Positions 1 through 7,835 of a stretch of DNA of 28,055 nucleotides are shown one piece after another. Location: contig JAPVSJ010000077.1 of assembly GCA_047519745.1 (NCBI GenBank), positions 1 to 28,055 of the forward strand, written 5' to 3'. Every line of letters begins with the position of its first letter. Position 1 is the first letter of the stretch. The position numbers and the translations under genes are program-made. Source of the DNA: VRUE01 sp047519745 (lineage in GTDB: Bacteria > Actinomycetota > Thermoleophilia > Solirubrobacterales > 70-9). The notes beneath the pieces are model-generated. The model was not told the origin of the DNA and did no database searches. It was given only the letters and a program-made list of their open reading frames with translations.

Positions 1-234
1 GGAGGTTGGCTGCGGTCCTGTCGGGTCGATCACGTCGAAGTTGTCGACGTCCTTGCGCTTCGTGGTCTTGGTGTTTCGCCGGTAGCTGCCGGTCAGGAAG
101 TCGTCGTCGAGCTGCCAGCTCGCCCTGACAACGTCGCGGATGTCAGCGTGTTTGGAGGACGCGAAAGTCTGCTCGGTCGTCGTGATCTCGAGCGTGCTCT
201 TGCACTTGGCGAAGGCGTCGTCGACGTAGGTCAT
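1..234 (-). CDS. CD-NTase (cGAS/DncV-like nucleotidyltransferase) of a CBASS operon, 5' part only
   Basis: The gene starts with ATG at 234, with an AAGGA ribosome binding site 6 nt upstream, and runs off the left edge after 78 codons. Seen: an N-terminal helix, then LTGSYRRNT at about residues 47-55 and KDVDNFDVID at about 60-69. The first is the G-S-Y/x nucleotide-binding motif and the second the region of the metal-binding acidic residues of the polymerase-beta-like fold. In CBASS these enzymes make cyclic di- or trinucleotides after phage infection and activate a suicide effector. The gene follows the HORMA gene by 9 bp in the same direction, and that pairing is the main support for the call. 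The clade, product nucleotide, effector and any TRIP13-like ATPase lie outside the window. An unrelated nucleotidyltransferase is possible but unlikely beside a HORMA gene. Confidence 0.72.
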   Translation of the reverse strand, partial: MTYVDDAFAKCKSTLEITTTEQTFASSKHADIRDVVRASWQLDDDFLTGSYRRNTKTTKRKDVDNFDVIDPTGPQPTS

Positions 235-243
235 GGCAGTTCC

Positions 244-708
244 TTATCTGAAGTAGCGGGCGCTTGCGCTGGCGTGAGGGGCCTCGGCCAGCGTGCCGAA
301 GGAGGTCGATCGCAGCCCATCCGTCGAGGCGCGCGTTCCGGGACCCCAGCCGGGCTGAGAAGTGCCGACGGTACGGAAGGTGCAGACGAGCCGGTGGACG
401 GTGCCCGACGGGACGGAGGTGATCTTCGCGTGGGCCCGTGCCATCGCGGCGCGCGAGTTCTCGAACTCGCCCTCTCCCGTCGCCTTATGGGTGACGGGAA
501 ACTCGAAGATCGGCTTGAAGGTCCCACCGGGCCGGCGGCACTCGAGCACGACCATCTCAAGCGACTGCTCCTCGATCCAGGCCGCGATCGCGCTTTGGTC
601 CTGGTCCCAGCGGGTCGCGCCGTCTGGCGTGATCCCCAGAAGGGCGAGGATGTCGGCGATCGTGCCCATGATCACGTCGCGCCCGGACAGACGACTGCCA
701 ATTGTCAT
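244..708 (-). CDS. Bacterial HORMA-domain protein (CBASS regulator, Cap7-like)
   Basis: A 154-residue protein. Seen: DVIMGTIADILALLGI, a tryptophan followed by an AI.AWI helix, VVLECRRP, FEFPV, then a C-terminal region with QPGWGPGTRASTDGL, SFGT and a final aromatic-Arg. From memory this order matches the bacterial HORMA family 1 proteins of type III CBASS, whose C-terminal safety belt has the same PGW-RSTDG-SxG pattern. HORMA proteins bind target peptides and then switch on the partner CD-NTase in the cytoplasm. ATG at 708 is the first start in frame after an upstream TGA. AAGG directly abuts it, so spacing is poor, and another ATG in a different frame at about 721 has the better-spaced AGGGG. 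An N-terminal frame error is therefore possible. The downstream CD-NTase neighbour supports the family call. Confidence 0.7.
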   Translation of the reverse strand: MTIGSRLSGRDVIMGTIADILALLGITPDGATRWDQDQSAIAAWIEEQSLEMVVLECRRPGGTFKPIFEFPVTHKATGEGEFENSRAAMARAHAKITSVPSGTVHRLVCTFRTVGTSQPGWGPGTRASTDGLRSTSFGTLAEAPHASASARYFR

Positions 709-885
709 CCTTAACGCTCATCGTCGATCACCCCTCGGTCGAGGACGGGGCCAGGGGCGGCGCCCGCTGCCCCTGGTGGCTCTGTTTCAAGGCCTAAATC
801 GACCTCTCTCGAAGCTCGTGTTGCCCCAGGCGTTGCCCCAGGGCCGATTTTGCACCCTTCTGTCTGCTCCCCAGAAAGACGAAAA

Positions 886-902
886 CCCTGCGATTTGCAG
901 GG
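886..902 (-). terminator. Stem-loop, diverged copy of the tRNA-fMet terminator
   Basis: CCCTGC (886-891) pairs with GCAGGG (897-902) around a 5-nt loop. On the minus strand it is followed by TTTTCG. It stands just below the partial tRNA copy, as the stem-loop at 6569-6584 stands below the intact tRNA, so it is a second version of the same 3' flank. Confidence 0.55.
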
Positions 903-912
903 CTTTCGCCGC

Positions 913-955
<43 letters not shown>

Positions 956-1130
956 GTTTGTCCGTGAGACCCGCTGGACTACGTGGGGCACGGTTTCAAG
1001 CGGATTTCACGAGATCGAGCTACGTGGAGATCGTCTGGAATCCGTGGGGCACCTTGCCCCATTTCTTGCCCCAGATCTCAAGTCCGTCCAGCCGCCAAAA
1101 TCTAGGGGGATCCGGTCGGCAATCGCAAGG

Positions 1131-2048
1131 TCAGACATTTCGGGGTCTGCGTCCCCTAAATCGCTGACTTGCCTCCGCGTCTCCTGGGCGCGGTGGGGCG
1201 ATCCATCGACGCCGCCCCGGCTTCTTCAGCAGTAGGCACCGCTTGAACTTACGTCCGCCTTCACACGGACATGGATCATTGCGCCCGACCAAAGCTTCGA
1301 TGGTGGCGAAGTCCCTGCCAGCGATCGGCAACTGGCAGATGGGACTGGGCACAGTCGCGACTCCGCTCGTCCAGGTGATCGCCTCAACGCTGGTCATGAC
1401 CTCAAAGGCAATCTGTCGGATGGACGCGAGCGCGATGCTGTTCTTGATTCTTTCGCTCGACTCATCCGGGGGACCTCCGATGACCGCGCCCACAACGGTC
1501 TCCCAGCCATCCTCGGTCCGCCCTTTTTCCTGAGTGAGGCGCATCGAATTGCTCTGCGTCAATGCCGCGTATGCAGCACCGAGCTTCGCATCGACATGTG
1601 CGCCCCCGTCCTTGTTCGCTACCGCGTCGATGAAGTCGGAACGCGAGAAGGAGTTGCCCTCTTGATCATTGAGGACCGGCGTCGTCCACCAATCCTCGAA
1701 GCATTGCGCTGGCTGCGAATTCCGCTCAGGATCGGTGTCGAGGATCGGCACGAACCGAGAGTCTCCCTCCCCCTCCCCGAGGGTTGACCGAATGCTGCAG
1801 AGGCCCCCATCGAACATCACGATCGCCCCCGGTGGATGAGGCTCGCTCGCGGTGTTTCGGAACGGCAGTTTGTCCTTGACCTCTAGGTGAGTGAGGAGCG
1901 AGGTCGAATGTCCAGTGTCGTGAAGGAGGACCCGCAGGCTGACGGCGAGGCGCTTAGCCTCGGGCTCGGTTCCAGCGTCATATGCCGCTGCCGAGCTCAC
2001 GAGGAATTCGACCTGCTGCTCGAAATGCTCTTTGAAATCCTGCGTCAT
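1131..2048 (-). CDS. SEC-C motif protein of unknown function
   Basis: A 305-residue protein from ATG at 2048, 13 bp after the HEPN stop codon, so probably in the same transcript. The frame stays open further upstream, but that part lies inside the HEPN gene. Seen: an N-terminal helical part with RLAVSLRVLLHD (about 33-44), the motif ANKDGGAHVD at about 144-153, and a C-terminal GRNDPCPCEGG...KRC (about 255-271) of SEC-C type. SEC-C motifs bind zinc through C-x-C-x8-C-(C/H). Here C260, C262 and C271 are present but the fourth position is Leu272, so zinc binding may be altered. The tail after 275 is Arg/Pro-rich. SEC-C modules occur in SecA and in many phage-defence proteins as interaction modules. 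The function here is unknown; the context suggests a defence accessory. Confidence 0.6.
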   Translation of the reverse strand: MTQDFKEHFEQQVEFLVSSAAAYDAGTEPEAKRLAVSLRVLLHDTGHSTSLLTHLEVKDKLPFRNTASEPHPPGAIVMFDGGLCSIRSTLGEGEGDSRFVPILDTDPERNSQPAQCFEDWWTTPVLNDQEGNSFSRSDFIDAVANKDGGAHVDAKLGAAYAALTQSNSMRLTQEKGRTEDGWETVVGAVIGGPPDESSERIKNSIALASIRQIAFEVMTSVEAITWTSGVATVPSPICQLPIAGRDFATIEALVGRNDPCPCEGGRKFKRCLLLKKPGRRRWIAPPRPGDAEASQRFRGRRPRNV

Positions 2049-2061
2049 CGAAGATTGATGC

Positions 2062-3135
2062 TCAGGGAGCCGCCCGAGTGTCGTCGGACTGTTCCTGTTC
2101 CGCGCTGATCGCCTTGATGGCCTTGACCATCTCCGCGCGCCTCCGGGCAATGTCTCGGTCGGGAAGCGACAGGGCAAGGAGCTCGTTACCTGCGCTCTCC
2201 GCCGCGAAGGCCCGCAGCGCAGCGATGAGCTTGTCGTGGACGAGGTTGAGGTGATGGTGACCGTCGTGCTTCCAAAGGTCATCCGACACCTCGTCACCGT
2301 GCATGATCGCGTTGCGGAGCATCGACAGTCGCGTCAACCACCATTCGTCTTCGGTCAACTGAACCGGGCCGCTCGCCCAGAAAACGTCCCCGTGGGTCTG
2401 CTCCGCCGAATCCGATCTTCGAACGAGACGGCCGAACGCCCTGACGATCTTCTTGGTCGCGTCCCCCACGCCGAGAAGCACCTCGAGTGCAGATTTCGCC
2501 GCACCAATCCGAACATCGACGGAAACCGCCTCTGCGTTGCTGAGGACAACGCCATACCACTCCAATGCACGCTCTAGGCGCCGTGCGCGGTCATCACCGG
2601 CGCCGACAGCGTCATAGACCGCCTCTGCAAGGTCAACGTCGAAAGAACTGATAAGCGGGGTTGGCAACTCGACCGGCGGCTCAATCGGGGGAAGTGGCTC
2701 GTCGTTAGGCGCCCCCCGCCCACTCAGCACCCGAGAGAGGATGCCGATTTGGAGCGCATATCCGCTGCCACCCCCAACGGGGTGACCGACCAAAAGCGCA
2801 TTCTCTGAGGTCGTCAATGACCAGGCGTCCAACCCCCCGTCCTCGGTGCTCGCCATCTCCGGGTTACCCGCGACCGTCCCGGCCAGGAGTGCAGCGCGCA
2901 GGCGCATGAAGTTGCGCATCTCAAACTCTGCACCCACCTGCTGCCCGTCCAGATGGACAACTGCGCCGATGCCGTCATCTCGACCATAGGCCGCAACCAG
3001 GCGCTCGACTGGCTTGGCGAGCGCCTCCGGAACAATCTCTGCCTCGCGCATCGCCTTGAATGGAACGAGCCGCCACTCGCGAATGGTCATCTCTTTCGAG
3101 AGCGGCAGGTACGGCGTGAGAAGCAGGTCGGTCAC
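2062..3135 (-). CDS. HEPN-domain protein, putative ribonuclease effector
   Basis: I chose the GTG at 3135 (357 residues, beginning VTDLLLTPYL). The frame opens earlier at a TTG (3219), but the extra 28 residues look non-coding. The N-terminal ~130 residues are unrecognised. A proline-rich linker (about 147-160) follows, then a helical C-terminal domain with WLTRLSMLRNAIMHGDEV. Arg274-Asn-Ala-Ile-Met-His279 is an R-x4-H motif, the catalytic signature of HEPN ribonucleases, preceded by the usual helix. Such proteins (ApeA-like and others) cut tRNA or mRNA and arrest infected cells. The gene lies ~170 bp below the ATPase gene, with a stem-loop between, and directly above the SEC-C gene. No clear ribosome binding site is visible. 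A non-catalytic HEPN role is possible. Confidence 0.6.
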   Translation of the reverse strand: MTDLLLTPYLPLSKEMTIREWRLVPFKAMREAEIVPEALAKPVERLVAAYGRDDGIGAVVHLDGQQVGAEFEMRNFMRLRAALLAGTVAGNPEMASTEDGGLDAWSLTTSENALLVGHPVGGGSGYALQIGILSRVLSGRGAPNDEPLPPIEPPVELPTPLISSFDVDLAEAVYDAVGAGDDRARRLERALEWYGVVLSNAEAVSVDVRIGAAKSALEVLLGVGDATKKIVRAFGRLVRRSDSAEQTHGDVFWASGPVQLTEDEWWLTRLSMLRNAIMHGDEVSDDLWKHDGHHHLNLVHDKLIAALRAFAAESAGNELLALSLPDRDIARRRAEMVKAIKAISAEQEQSDDTRAAP

Positions 3136-3277
3136 CGCTGAATTATGACTGGGTGAACGGCGTCCGGTCAGGCGCACCCCCCATGCCGCGGTTGAGCAGC
3201 TTGACCTAATCACCGACAATCGAGAAGGCGTCCCGGACCTTGATGCCAGGTGTTGAGGTACCTCCTAATGTCGCGCT

Positions 3278-3299
3278 ACAGGCGTCCCCAAGCGCCTGT
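3278..3299. terminator. Stem-loop after the ATPase gene
   Basis: ACAGGCG (3278-3284) pairs with CGCCTGT (3293-3299) around an 8-nt loop, just past the ATPase stop codon. There is no T tract on the minus strand, so it may be an mRNA 3'-end stabiliser or partial terminator separating the toxin-ATPase unit from the HEPN-SEC-C unit. Confidence 0.35.
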
Positions 3300-3306
3300 T
3301 GTGCAG

Positions 3307-5229
3307 CTAGGGCGTTGCGTGTGCGACATCTCCGTCTTCGGCGGTCGACTCCACTGCCTCGCCGCAACCGTTGCCATCGCCCTGAAGCGGAGCTGCACTC
3401 ATTTCCTCGAACAGTTCTTCGATCTCCTTGAATGGCGCGTGGCCATCGCGCTGCGCGGCATCAATGTAGAGCGACTTTGCTCTCGCGAGAGATAGGTTCG
3501 CAACCGCTGCGAATCTCGCAAGAACTGGCTTGCCCGGAATCAGAGCCTTCCAGTCGTCCGAATCCTCAGACAACGCCGCTTCCAAATCATTGAAGGTTTT
3601 TTCGACTTGACCCTGAACCACCCCACTATCGAGGGTCGCTTTCACGCGCTCAAGCTCGTCAGCCGCAACGGCCGAGAACATTTCCTTAGTCTCGGTCTTA
3701 TTCTTTCCGTGACAGCCCTTCGGCATGAGATCGACATTACCCACCTCGCGCCTCAGACTAGATGAAGCGGAAAGCGCCACCGCGTACGAAACGAACTCGG
3801 ATGCGATCTCTACAAGCTTCGCCCGAATCTGTTTTGGATCACGAAGCCAAGAGTCCTCCGGCTCCATTACCGCGAACACGCTCGCCCAAACATCCTCGTC
3901 GAGGAAGTAGTTCTCCAGATGATATTTCGAAAGCCGCCGCAGCCGGCCGCCGGACTGGGCCTTTTCCGCAGCATCAGAGGTTGGAGGGGAAGAGTCGCCA
4001 TCACAGACCATAAAGAACTCAACGCCCCATAGCGTGCGGTCGAGCACGGCTTCATAAACCTTGTCGAAGGACTCGATGAGATGCTTGCCACCAGATGGGA
4101 CAAGCACGAGGTCGGCCATCTGCTCCCCGATGATGGATCCATAGGTCTGCTTATCGAGGCTTGATTCCTCTCCCTCGATCAGAACAATTCGCTTTCCAAG
4201 TGCAACGATTCCTATTGATTGCCCAAGAAGCCGCAAGGCTTGATTCGTTTCGTCCGACTCGGTGACAGGGATAGCCTGATTGATAAAGCCACCATTGGAG
4301 GTCTCTTTGGACGGCGCTATAAAGACCACCGACTGATCCAAGGACGACGAGATTACCTCCGGGGAATGAGTAGACAGTACGAACTGATTGCGCTCGCCAA
4401 TCGAACGCAGAGTCCGGAGCAGCTTGTAGCTGAGCTCCGGGTGAAGATGCAGCTCGGGCTCATCGAAGAACACGATGCAGTCACGTGGCTGGCGCAGCAG
4501 GAAGTCGAAGGCGATGTTGACCACCTCACGCTCGCCGGAGCTAAGGCTCTCAAAATCAAATACCTCGCCGCCTTGAATGTATTGCAGCTTTTGAAGTTTG
4601 GCCTGAGGATCCGCCAGACGCTTTGGGCCCAGGAGCATGGCGAAGACCCGCTTGAACTCCTCCATAGGATCGGAGAAGCCGAGATTCATCGCTTCTTTAC
4701 CCTCACGCTTCAGCTGGATCGCGCGAGTCGCGATGCTCTGCTTTTGACCCTCAATCATCCGAAACATTGAATGCACGGTGTCTTGAAAACGATCGCGCAT
4801 ATAGCCGAACGTCAAGTCCCAGGAGATGTCCTCCTCGTCTAGGTCCTGCAAATCCCAGGACCACTGCAAGGGTTGTAGGTTTCGGATAGAGCGATCACTC
4901 TCAAAGTTGACGAGGCTGCTCGTCCACTTTCGTCGGCGTCGTCCGACCTGAAGGGTTTGCGCCAGCAGACCGGCGTCGTCTGAAGAACTCAGGTCGAGTT
5001 CATCCTTCCCCCAATCCTGGCGCTCGGCATCCGAGGTAGCGGCAACGACTGCCTCTACGCCCATTCCCACCCCGTTAACGGGCGCCCGGAGGCGATCGGT
5101 GATTGCAGCGAGGAGGCGCGTCTTTCCGACGCCATTTGGACCAGCCAGAACCACAACGTCTTCGAGGGCGCTGACCTCGAAGAGGCGTACGGGAAGCGCG
5201 TCTTGGATAGAAATCGATGACAACTTCAT
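3307..5229 (-). CDS. ABC-type AAA ATPase with C-terminal TOPRIM/DUF4435-like domain (OLD or fused PARIS-like)
   Basis: A 640-residue protein. The N-terminal half is an SMC/Rad50-like ATPase: Walker A GPNGVGKT (30-37), signature LSSGE (229-233), Walker B IVFFDEPELHLHP (252-264) and H-loop STHSPE (286-291). The second half has VLIEGEESS (349-357), VPSGGK (377-382), a CDGD (409-412) and KYHLENYFLD (435-444). That series fits the acidic metal site of TOPRIM/DUF4435 nucleases. Such ATPases sense phage proteins or DNA damage and license the nuclease part. Known relatives by architecture are OLD nucleases and PARIS, where AriA (ATPase) and AriB (DUF4435) can be fused. The ATG at 5229 overlaps the VapC45-like stop by 4 bp (ATGA), so translation is likely coupled. 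I cannot decide between OLD, PARIS and a distinct family. Confidence 0.72.
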   Translation of the reverse strand: MKLSSISIQDALPVRLFEVSALEDVVVLAGPNGVGKTRLLAAITDRLRAPVNGVGMGVEAVVAATSDAERQDWGKDELDLSSSDDAGLLAQTLQVGRRRRKWTSSLVNFESDRSIRNLQPLQWSWDLQDLDEEDISWDLTFGYMRDRFQDTVHSMFRMIEGQKQSIATRAIQLKREGKEAMNLGFSDPMEEFKRVFAMLLGPKRLADPQAKLQKLQYIQGGEVFDFESLSSGEREVVNIAFDFLLRQPRDCIVFFDEPELHLHPELSYKLLRTLRSIGERNQFVLSTHSPEVISSSLDQSVVFIAPSKETSNGGFINQAIPVTESDETNQALRLLGQSIGIVALGKRIVLIEGEESSLDKQTYGSIIGEQMADLVLVPSGGKHLIESFDKVYEAVLDRTLWGVEFFMVCDGDSSPPTSDAAEKAQSGGRLRRLSKYHLENYFLDEDVWASVFAVMEPEDSWLRDPKQIRAKLVEIASEFVSYAVALSASSSLRREVGNVDLMPKGCHGKNKTETKEMFSAVAADELERVKATLDSGVVQGQVEKTFNDLEAALSEDSDDWKALIPGKPVLARFAAVANLSLARAKSLYIDAAQRDGHAPFKEIEELFEEMSAAPLQGDGNGCGEAVESTAEDGDVAHATP

Positions 5230-5660
5230 ATTCGGCTAACAATCCTGTCATGCCTCACCCTTTGCTGCCAGCCCTTAGCCACGAAGTCGCTCTTTGTTCC
5301 AAGACACGGCACTTTCACCTGGCGCAGGATTCGGTGGCGGTTGGACACGAAAGGCTCGATCTGCTCTGAACCACGGAGGCTGCGGTTGGTCAGGCAGAAG
5401 ACGCGAACGGCAGCCTCGGTGAGAGCGTCGCGCTCGGCGGGACGGCGGCGGATCGCGTCGTCCTTGGTGAGGACGATCCAATCGTTTTTGCCGGCGTCTC
5501 GCAGCCAAACCTCGTCGGCGAGAAGCTGGGCGCGCTTCTCGCCGTAGATGTCGGCCATCGAATGGACCGTGAGACCAGCGTCGCGAAGGCCCTCGACGAT
5601 GCTCTTGCCAAGGCTGCGATCGACGAAGAACTCGGGGCTCTGCTCCTTAGGGCGGGTCAT
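5226..5660 (-). CDS. vapC45: VapC45-like PIN-fold toxin
   Basis: A 144-residue protein from ATG at 5660. Seen: FFVDRSLGK near the start (first acidic residue of the PIN-like site), a DEVWLRDAGKNDWIVLTKDDAIRRRP core (about 49-74) with further acidic residues, and VFCLTNRSL. The order (f)FvDrsLG, then DeeWL...W.vltKD..IR.rP, is the pattern of the VapC45 PIN-like family, putative RNases. The DUF433 partner lies 40 bp upstream, and the stop codon overlaps the ATPase start. A toxin at the head of a defence-type gene set suggests either addiction of the element or a working effector. The activity is known only by family. The gene symbol is by resemblance to the M. tuberculosis pair. Confidence 0.72.
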   Translation of the reverse strand: MTRPKEQSPEFFVDRSLGKSIVEGLRDAGLTVHSMADIYGEKRAQLLADEVWLRDAGKNDWIVLTKDDAIRRRPAERDALTEAAVRVFCLTNRSLRGSEQIEPFVSNRHRILRQVKVPCLGTKSDFVAKGWQQRVRHDRIVSRI

Positions 5661-5700
5661 CGCTGCGGCCTATCTGACGCAGCGTCCCTGTCTCACCAGA

Positions 5701-6513
5701 TCAGGCTGCCGTCCGAGTTGCGAGCCGGATCACGTCCTCAACCTCATCGGGAGGGACGCTGAAGTCCGTTGCGATCTCGGCGACGGAGTCGCCAGCTTGG
5801 AAGCGATCGACGAGATCCTCTACGCGAGCCCCGCCGTGGGCGACGATCGGGAGGCCGAATGCGACCCTTGGGTCGACGACCACTTTCGCGTTGCCGTAAG
5901 TCGGCAGTCGCACGGAGTCCGCCCAACCGTCGCCTCCGTAATGGATGCGCTTCAGATAGTCATTCACAATCCCGGAGAACTGGCGCTGCTGGGTTCGGAC
6001 GACGACCAGATCCATTACCTCGCGCTCGCCACGCTTGTTCGCGTAGTCGAAGAGAACCTCGGCTCCATCCGTATAGAGGCGCTTGGAGGCAAGTGCGTGA
6101 TCGACGCCGATCTCCTTTTCCAAGACCTCTACGGCGGGCCGAATCCGCTGCAAAGGCACCCCGGCTCGCCTGAAGCTCGACAGCACGAAGGCCTCGGCGA
6201 AGCCGATGAAGGGCACCGTCGCCTCCCGGCCGTGTGGCGGAAAGCAGGTGATCAGCGGATGCTTGGCTTCCGGCGGCCGAGCCCAGCGCTGGATGTTCGA
6301 CTTGGGCACGTCGAGATATCCAGCGGTCTCACGCAGCGTGAAGATCGCACGGGCGAGGCGGGGATCGTCTGCCCCGAGATGAGCCTTCTGTCTCGCGTGA
6401 GTCTTGATCAGAGCCTTCCTTCGAAACTCCGGTTTTCCGCTGCTTTTGATCGTAGCGACGGCTGCGGTCAGCGCTCGCTGGGCAAGGCCAAAACGACCTC
6501 TCTCAGACCTCAC
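5701..6513 (-). CDS. vapB45: VapB45-like antitoxin with DUF433 domain
   Basis: The C-terminal part (GGARVEDLVDRFQAGDSVAEIATDFSV and following) is a DUF433 domain, a winged-helix-like module typical of antitoxins paired with VapC45/DUF5615-type PIN proteins. Near the N-terminus TLRETAGYLDVPKSNIQRWAR is a MerR-like helix-turn-helix, and FAEAFVLSSFRRAGVPLQRIR follows as in VapB45. It probably neutralises the toxin and represses its own promoter. The start is uncertain: GTG at 6513 gives 270 residues. The frame stays open to an ATG at 6576, but that lies inside the tRNA terminator stem. Family members usually start close to the helix-turn-helix, so the ~50 residues before it are unusual, and part of them is the repeat-bearing flank of the element. 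Confidence 0.7.
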   Translation of the reverse strand: MRSERGRFGLAQRALTAAVATIKSSGKPEFRRKALIKTHARQKAHLGADDPRLARAIFTLRETAGYLDVPKSNIQRWARPPEAKHPLITCFPPHGREATVPFIGFAEAFVLSSFRRAGVPLQRIRPAVEVLEKEIGVDHALASKRLYTDGAEVLFDYANKRGEREVMDLVVVRTQQRQFSGIVNDYLKRIHYGGDGWADSVRLPTYGNAKVVVDPRVAFGLPIVAHGGARVEDLVDRFQAGDSVAEIATDFSVPPDEVEDVIRLATRTAA

Positions 6514-6560
6514 CTTGCCCCAGGGGCCATTTTGCACCCTCTTGTCTGCATCGCAGACCA

Positions 6561-6586
6561 AACAAAAACCCCGCATTTGCGGGGCT
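6561..6586 (-). terminator. Rho-independent terminator of tRNA-fMet
   Basis: On the minus strand GCGGGG-type arms pair (CCCCGC 6569-6574 with GCGGGG 6579-6584, 4-nt loop), followed by TTTTTGTT (6568 down to 6561). It begins 12 nt below the tRNA 3' end. Confidence 0.75.
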
Positions 6587-6594
6587 TTCGTGAA

Positions 6595-6669
<75 letters not shown>

Positions 6670-6799
6670 GCGGTTTCTCCATGCTAGCAATGGTTGGGTG
6701 GCCGGCCCAGGGCCGCGGGGTTGGTCGCATGGGCGCTTGCGCCTGCTTGGCGGCGGAGGGAGACCTGGGCGCCGGTCTCTTTAGAGTGCCCGGCCCCAC

Positions 6800-7735
6800 A
6801 TGGCTGAGAATCCTCAACGGGTCGCGGTGATCGACGTCGGCAGCAACTCGACGCGGCTGTTCGTCGCCGACGTCGAGGGCGGTGGAATCTCGGTGCTCGA
6901 GCGGCAGAGTCGGGTGACCCGGCTCGGGCGCGGGGTCGATCTCTCCGGACAGCTCGCGGCCGAGGCGATCGAGGCCGCCTGCGGCGCGATCGCCGACTAC
7001 GTCGAGATCTGCCGCAAGGCGGGCGCCGAGCGGGTCGCTGCGATCGCCACCAGCGCCGTGCGCGATGCCTCCAACGGCGACGCCTTCGTCGCCGAGCTGC
7101 GTGAGCGCTTCTCCCTCTCGGCCCGCGTCCTCGACGGCGAGGAGGAGGCCCGCCTCACCTATCGCGGCGCCACTGCCGAGCGCCCTCCCTCGCTGCCCAC
7201 GCTGGTGATCGACATCGGCGGCGGCTCGACCGAGATGATCGTCGGCACGGGCGAGGAGATCGCCTTCCACGCCTCGTTGCAGGCCGGCGTCGTCCGCCAT
7301 ACCGAGCGCCACATCGCCGGCGACCCTCCGACCGCGGTCGAGCTCGAGGAACTGGCCGGCGACGTGAGGACGCTGATCACCGCCGCCATCGCCGGTGAGG
7401 ACGCCGCTCACGCCGCCGCCGGGATCGCCGTCGCCGGCACCCCCACCTCGCTGTCCGCGGTCGAGCTCGGCCTCGAGCCCTACGACCCGGCCCGGGTCCA
7501 TGGGCACGTCCTCTCGCTGGAGACGATCCAGCGCCTGCTCTCACGATTCGCCTCAGCCCCGCTGGCCGAGCGTGCCGCGATCGCCGGGCTCCATCCCGAC
7601 CGGGCGCCGACGATCATCGCCGGCTGCGTGATCCTGATCGAGGCCATGCGCGCCTTCGGCCTCGATCGGATCGAGGCCTCCGAGCACGACATCCTCTACG
7701 GGATGGCACTCGCAGCCGCTTCCCAGCCCGGGTAG
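6800..7735 (+). CDS. ppx: Ppx/GppA-family exopolyphosphatase / pppGpp phosphatase
   Basis: A 311-residue protein with the ASKHA-fold marks: phosphate-1 loop VAVIDVGSNSTRLFV (8-22), IATSAVRDA (about 86-94) with catalytic-loop Glu in DGEEEARLTYRG, and phosphate-2 loop LVIDIGGGSTEMIVG (about 134-148). It lacks the long C-terminal domain of E. coli Ppx, as do the short actinobacterial enzymes (Ppx1/Ppx2 of M. tuberculosis, 319-344 residues). It would hydrolyse polyphosphate or (p)ppGpp-related substrates in the cytosol. ATG at 6800 has no clear ribosome binding site. TAGAGT at 6782-6787 could be a -10 giving a very short leader. In mycobacteria ppx lies near eno and ftsB, which are in this window but 12 kb away. 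Confidence 0.88.
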   Translation: MAENPQRVAVIDVGSNSTRLFVADVEGGGISVLERQSRVTRLGRGVDLSGQLAAEAIEAACGAIADYVEICRKAGAERVAAIATSAVRDASNGDAFVAELRERFSLSARVLDGEEEARLTYRGATAERPPSLPTLVIDIGGGSTEMIVGTGEEIAFHASLQAGVVRHTERHIAGDPPTAVELEELAGDVRTLITAAIAGEDAAHAAAGIAVAGTPTSLSAVELGLEPYDPARVHGHVLSLETIQRLLSRFASAPLAERAAIAGLHPDRAPTIIAGCVILIEAMRAFGLDRIEASEHDILYGMALAAASQPG

Positions 7736-7835
7736 CCACAGATGAACGCCCCCGAGTACATGCCGTGGGACCCGGTGTACAGGTGAGTTTTCGGGACCCG
7801 TCCAGATGGGTAAACGTGGCGGCCTAACCCCCAGA

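Noticed and set aside
5701..6576. ATG at 6576 as start of the VapB45-like gene
   Set aside because: That ATG lies within the stem of the tRNA-fMet terminator and the added residues show no similarity to the family. GTG at 6513 is used, with low certainty.
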